From contig JAQICD010000255.1 in the NCBI GenBank assembly GCA_027858715.1, positions 1 to 34,679 on the forward strand: DNA of 34,679 bases, written 5' to 3'. This document shows, piece after piece, positions 31,894 through 34,679 of this stretch (the stretch's first letter is position 1; every line of letters starts with the position of its first letter). Under the pieces are notes generated by a model. It was given only the letters and a program-made list of their open reading frames with translations, did not search any database and was not told where the DNA came from. Source of the DNA: Prolixibacteraceae bacterium (GTDB lineage: Bacteria; Bacteroidota; Bacteroidia; Bacteroidales; Prolixibacteraceae). The translations under genes and the position numbers were made by a program.

Positions 31894-34239
31894 ATGAAAC
31901 AAATACAACCATTTTTCTTAGTCATACTGGCTGCCATTTTTACAATGATCGCATGCCAGGATGAAAGAGAACAAAAAGATTATCCTGAAACAAGAATTAC
32001 CGAATCGTTTAACGAAAACTGGAAATTCATTCAGGAAGACCCTGAAAGTGCTGCAGAGGCTGGTTTTAATGATAAAAGCTGGCGAAGTTTAAATGTACCT
32101 CACGACTGGAGCATCGAAGGTGAATTTGACCAAAATAACTCAACCGGTCGTGGTGGCGGATACCTTCCGTCCGGCATAGGTTGGTACCGCAAAACATTTT
32201 ATGTTCCAACCGCTTTCGAAAACAGAAAGGTGTTTATTCATTTTGACGGACTGATGGCAAACAGCGATGTTTACATCAATGGAGAACACCTTGGCCATCG
32301 TCCAAACGGATATGTAAGTCTTGAATACGACCTTACCGACCATCTTCAATTCGGAAAAGACAATACCATTGCCGTTCGACTCGACAACTCAAAACAACCA
32401 GCATCGAGATGGTACACCGGGGCTGGTATTTACCGCAATGTGCGTTTAATTGCAAAAAACGATATCCATATCGATAACTGGGGTGTATTTGTAACTACTC
32501 CAGAGGTATCAAAAGAAAAAGCTACTGTAAAAATCCAAACAAATATCGTTAATACAAGCGATGAAAATAAAGATTTTACGCTTACTACCCTTTTGAAATC
32601 ACCCGATGGAAGCACAACAGCATCCGACAGTATAACTGTTAAGTTACCGGCCAATTCCTCCGACATTTTCGAACAGCTAATTGCAGTAGAAAACCCAAAT
32701 TTGTGGTCGCTCGACAATACTGTTTTATATACCGCCCATACTGAAATAGTTGCAAACAGCACAATTAAAGATAACCTGAACACTAATTTTGGTATTCGAA
32801 CATTCAGGTTTGATGCCGATAATGGGTTTTATCTCAATGGAGAAAATATAAGACTCAAAGGGGTTTGCCTGCATCATGGTGGAGGCGCGGTTGGTGCAGC
32901 CGTTCCGTTAAACATATGGAAAGAAAGGCTCAAACAACTTCAAAATATAGGTATCAATGCCATCAGAACAGCACACAACCCCGTTGCACCCGAATTCCTG
33001 GATTTATGCGACCAGATGGGCTTTTTTGTTATGAATGAAACATTTGATACATGGAGAGCAAAGAAAAATCATGGCGATTATGGTTACCAGCACTATTTTG
33101 ATGAATGGTGGGAAAAAGATACCCGTTCGATTGTTATGCGCGACAGAAATCACCCGTCAATTTTCATGATCAGTATTGGCAATGAAATTCGCGACAACCT
33201 CAACAACGATAAAGGATTTGAAACATACAAGATGCAACAGGAACTGGTTCACGAACTGGATGGCACACGGCCGGTTACAATGGGGCTTTTCCGTCCGAAT
33301 CAGGCAAGGGTATATCAGAATGGCTTTGCCGCAATGATGGATGTTGTAGGACAAAACTACCGTGAAAACGAATTACTGCAAGCATCGAAAGATAATCCCA
33401 ACTGGAAAGTAATTGGCACCGAGAACGGACATACTATCCAGGCTTACCACATCTGGAGAGACAATCCCGAAATTTCGGGTCATTTTTTATGGACTGGAAT
33501 CGATTACCTGGGAGAAGCCGACTGGCCGGAAATATCGCGTGATTTTGGTTTATTCGACCGGGCAGGCTTTACAAAACCACGAACATTTGAGCGCGAAAGC
33601 TGGTGGTCGGAAAATCCAATGATACAGATATTCAGAAGAGAATATCACCTGGGCGAAGGTGAGTTGGTAAACGACTGGACACCCAATGATTTTGACACCT
33701 ACGATGAGGCACATCTCGAAATATACACCAACTGCGACGAAGTTGAATTGTTCCTTAACGACAAGTCGCTGGGTGTCAAAAAAAGACCTGCCAACCACTC
33801 ACCTGTTAAGTATCAGCTTACTTACCAGCAAGGCACAATAAAAGCAGTGGGCAGGATAAACGGCGAAGAAGTGGCCATCCACGAAATGAAAACAGCCGGC
33901 CCGGCATCTCAGACTGCACTTTCGGCTTCAAAACAAGCGCTAACAAATAACTGGAACGATGTAGCTATCGTAAGCGTTGAATTGCAGGATGAAAACGGTA
34001 CGCACTCACCCAATACCGATAAGTTATTAGAATTTGAAGTAATTGGCGACGGAGAGCTCGTGGCAGTTGATAACGGATCAAGAACCAGTCATGAACCGTT
34101 TATGAATACCAATACACGACGCACCGCCCGGGGCAATGCCATTGCCATTGTAAGGGCTAACAAAAACAAAGGACAATTCACGCTGAATGTCAGCAGCGAA
34201 GGATTGAATTCCGCAACTATAGATTTCGAAATAGAATAA
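31894..34239 (+). CDS. GH2 lipoprotein, beta-galactosidase-like
   Basis: 781 residues from the ATG at 31894 (MKQIQPFFLV), chosen because it opens a lipoprotein signal with lipobox TMIAC (Cys21); upstream ATGs at 31828 and beyond fall in the promoter. The GH2 sandwich domain has GIGWYRKTFYVP, VFIHFDGLMANSDVYINGEHLG and SRWYTGAGIYRNV; a second sandwich domain follows; the barrel has GVCLHHGGGAVGAAVP, IRTAHNPVAPEFLDLCDQMGF, acid/base Glu431 (SIGNEIRDN) and the nucleophile region GTENGHT (Glu510). Two C-terminal domains follow, the first DUF4982-like (YDEAHLEIYTNCDEVELFLN) and the last a GH2 C-terminal sandwich (LVAVDNGSRTSHEPF). Its likely role is removal of beta-galactosyl units from pectic galactan or arabinogalactan; glucuronidase or other GH2 activities are possible. 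Confidence 0.88.
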   Translation: MKQIQPFFLVILAAIFTMIACQDEREQKDYPETRITESFNENWKFIQEDPESAAEAGFNDKSWRSLNVPHDWSIEGEFDQNNSTGRGGGYLPSGIGWYRKTFYVPTAFENRKVFIHFDGLMANSDVYINGEHLGHRPNGYVSLEYDLTDHLQFGKDNTIAVRLDNSKQPASRWYTGAGIYRNVRLIAKNDIHIDNWGVFVTTPEVSKEKATVKIQTNIVNTSDENKDFTLTTLLKSPDGSTTASDSITVKLPANSSDIFEQLIAVENPNLWSLDNTVLYTAHTEIVANSTIKDNLNTNFGIRTFRFDADNGFYLNGENIRLKGVCLHHGGGAVGAAVPLNIWKERLKQLQNIGINAIRTAHNPVAPEFLDLCDQMGFFVMNETFDTWRAKKNHGDYGYQHYFDEWWEKDTRSIVMRDRNHPSIFMISIGNEIRDNLNNDKGFETYKMQQELVHELDGTRPVTMGLFRPNQARVYQNGFAAMMDVVGQNYRENELLQASKDNPNWKVIGTENGHTIQAYHIWRDNPEISGHFLWTGIDYLGEADWPEISRDFGLFDRAGFTKPRTFERESWWSENPMIQIFRREYHLGEGELVNDWTPNDFDTYDEAHLEIYTNCDEVELFLNDKSLGVKKRPANHSPVKYQLTYQQGTIKAVGRINGEEVAIHEMKTAGPASQTALSASKQALTNNWNDVAIVSVELQDENGTHSPNTDKLLEFEVIGDGELVAVDNGSRTSHEPFMNTNTRRTARGNAIAIVRANKNKGQFTLNVSSEGLNSATIDFEIE

Positions 34240-34260
34240 ATCTTTCGGTTTTATAATGCA

Positions 34261-34296
34261 AAAAGCCCCGATGACATAGAAATCATCGGGGTTTTT
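34261..34296. terminator. Bidirectional terminator after GH2
   Basis: Stem CCCCGATGA (34266-34274) with TCATCGGGG (34283-34291), extended by AAAAG on the left and a T5 run on the right, with an 8-nt loop. It can also end the minus-strand gene at 34371. Confidence 0.88.
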
Positions 34297-34370
34297 GCAT
34301 GTTAGAAATGTACATATAACATTTAATAAGGTCTATAGTCTCATGTCTAAAATATAACGGTATGTTATGT

Positions 34371-34679
34371 TCAATATCGGCTCATAATTTCGATGGCCTG
34401 CTGCTTGTAGGCTCCTCCAAAAATAAGGTAGTGGTTTAAAACATGATATAACTGGTAAACCAGGTTCCGCTCTCGCCAGCCATCATCCAGCGGAAAGGCC
34501 TCGTTATACGCATCGAACACGCGCTGCGAAAAGCCGCCAAACATGGTCATAATGCCCATCTCGAATTCGCGGTCGCAATACGAAGCCGCCGGGTCGATAA
34601 ACGCTGGCCCATTATCCGTATCCATGTAGTTGCCCGACCATAAATCGCCATGAATAAGCGAAGGTTCCGAGTCGTAGTT
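34371..34679 (-). CDS. Fructosamine kinase family protein, 5' part outside window
   Basis: The C-terminal 102 residues of a protein whose frame runs off the window edge. The catalytic loop LIHGDLWSGNY, with its Asp, and the following metal-binding FIDPAASYCDREFEM are diagnostic of the fructosamine/ketosamine-3-kinase family, with a protein-kinase-like fold. The tail has YNEAFPLDDGWRERNLVYQLYHVLNHY, also typical. Known members phosphorylate sugars attached to protein amines so that they detach. The ATG at 34625 is internal, not the start. There is no evident link to the glycosidase cluster, which is closed by a terminator. Confidence 0.9.
   Translation of the reverse strand, partial: NYDSEPSLIHGDLWSGNYMDTDNGPAFIDPAASYCDREFEMGIMTMFGGFSQRVFDAYNEAFPLDDGWRERNLVYQLYHVLNHYLIFGGAYKQQAIEIMSRY

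Overview
The window looks like a chromosomal segment of a Bacteroidota bacterium, probably a marine or anaerobic polysaccharide degrader of the Marinilabiliales/Prolixibacteraceae kind. That placement is inferred from four things: promoter boxes of the Bacteroidetes type (TTTG, 17-19 nt, TAnnTTTG), a type IX secretion (T9SS) C-terminal sorting domain on one enzyme, many SusC-less lipoprotein glycosidases, and an RprX/RprY-like two-component pair. No rRNA, tRNA, CRISPR array or intact mobile element was seen.

Bases 1-4222 carry signalling genes: the end of a 7TM-type sensor histidine kinase, a small exported Lys/Cys repeat protein on the minus strand, and a sensor kinase/response regulator pair. 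Four TGTTA-like direct repeats at helical spacing lie between the repeat protein and the pair. Bases 4253-6358 encode an exported GH43 enzyme with a C-terminal trefoil-like domain.

Bases 6411-22182 form a hexuronate catabolic locus. The minus strand reads kdgK, eda, uxuB, a divergent PfkB kinase, a lone sugar-binding lipoprotein, a LarA-type nickel racemase homologue, a Gfo/Idh/MocA oxidoreductase and gnd. A TRAP transporter (P, Q, M) and uxaE follow from their own promoter. Divergently, a LacI regulator and uxaC are on the plus strand. An 18-bp perfect LacI-type operator lies between the two directions and covers the -33 box of kdgK. Together UxaC, UxaE, UxuB, KdgK and Eda take galacturonate and glucuronate to pyruvate and glyceraldehyde-3-phosphate. 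Only mannonate dehydratase (UxuA) is missing from the window. LarA-like, PfkB-like and Gnd may form a side branch from mannonate through gluconate to the pentose phosphate pathway (inference). Two unusual intergenic elements, each a hairpin next to a stop codon followed by inverted arrays of a TCATTAG-like heptamer, bracket uxuB-eda.

Bases 22241-25028 hold a 480-base stretch with no convincing gene, an exported tocopherol-cyclase-like protein and an M24 aminopeptidase P. Bases 25094-34239 are a glycosidase cluster: a T9SS-exported endo-arabinanase-like GH43, two GH43 lipoproteins, a GH97 with a retaining-type nucleophile and a GH2 lipoprotein, plus a broken LamG-domain remnant. This set fits arabinan/galactan side chains of pectin, whose backbone would feed the uronate pathway. 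The window ends inside a fructosamine-kinase-family gene.
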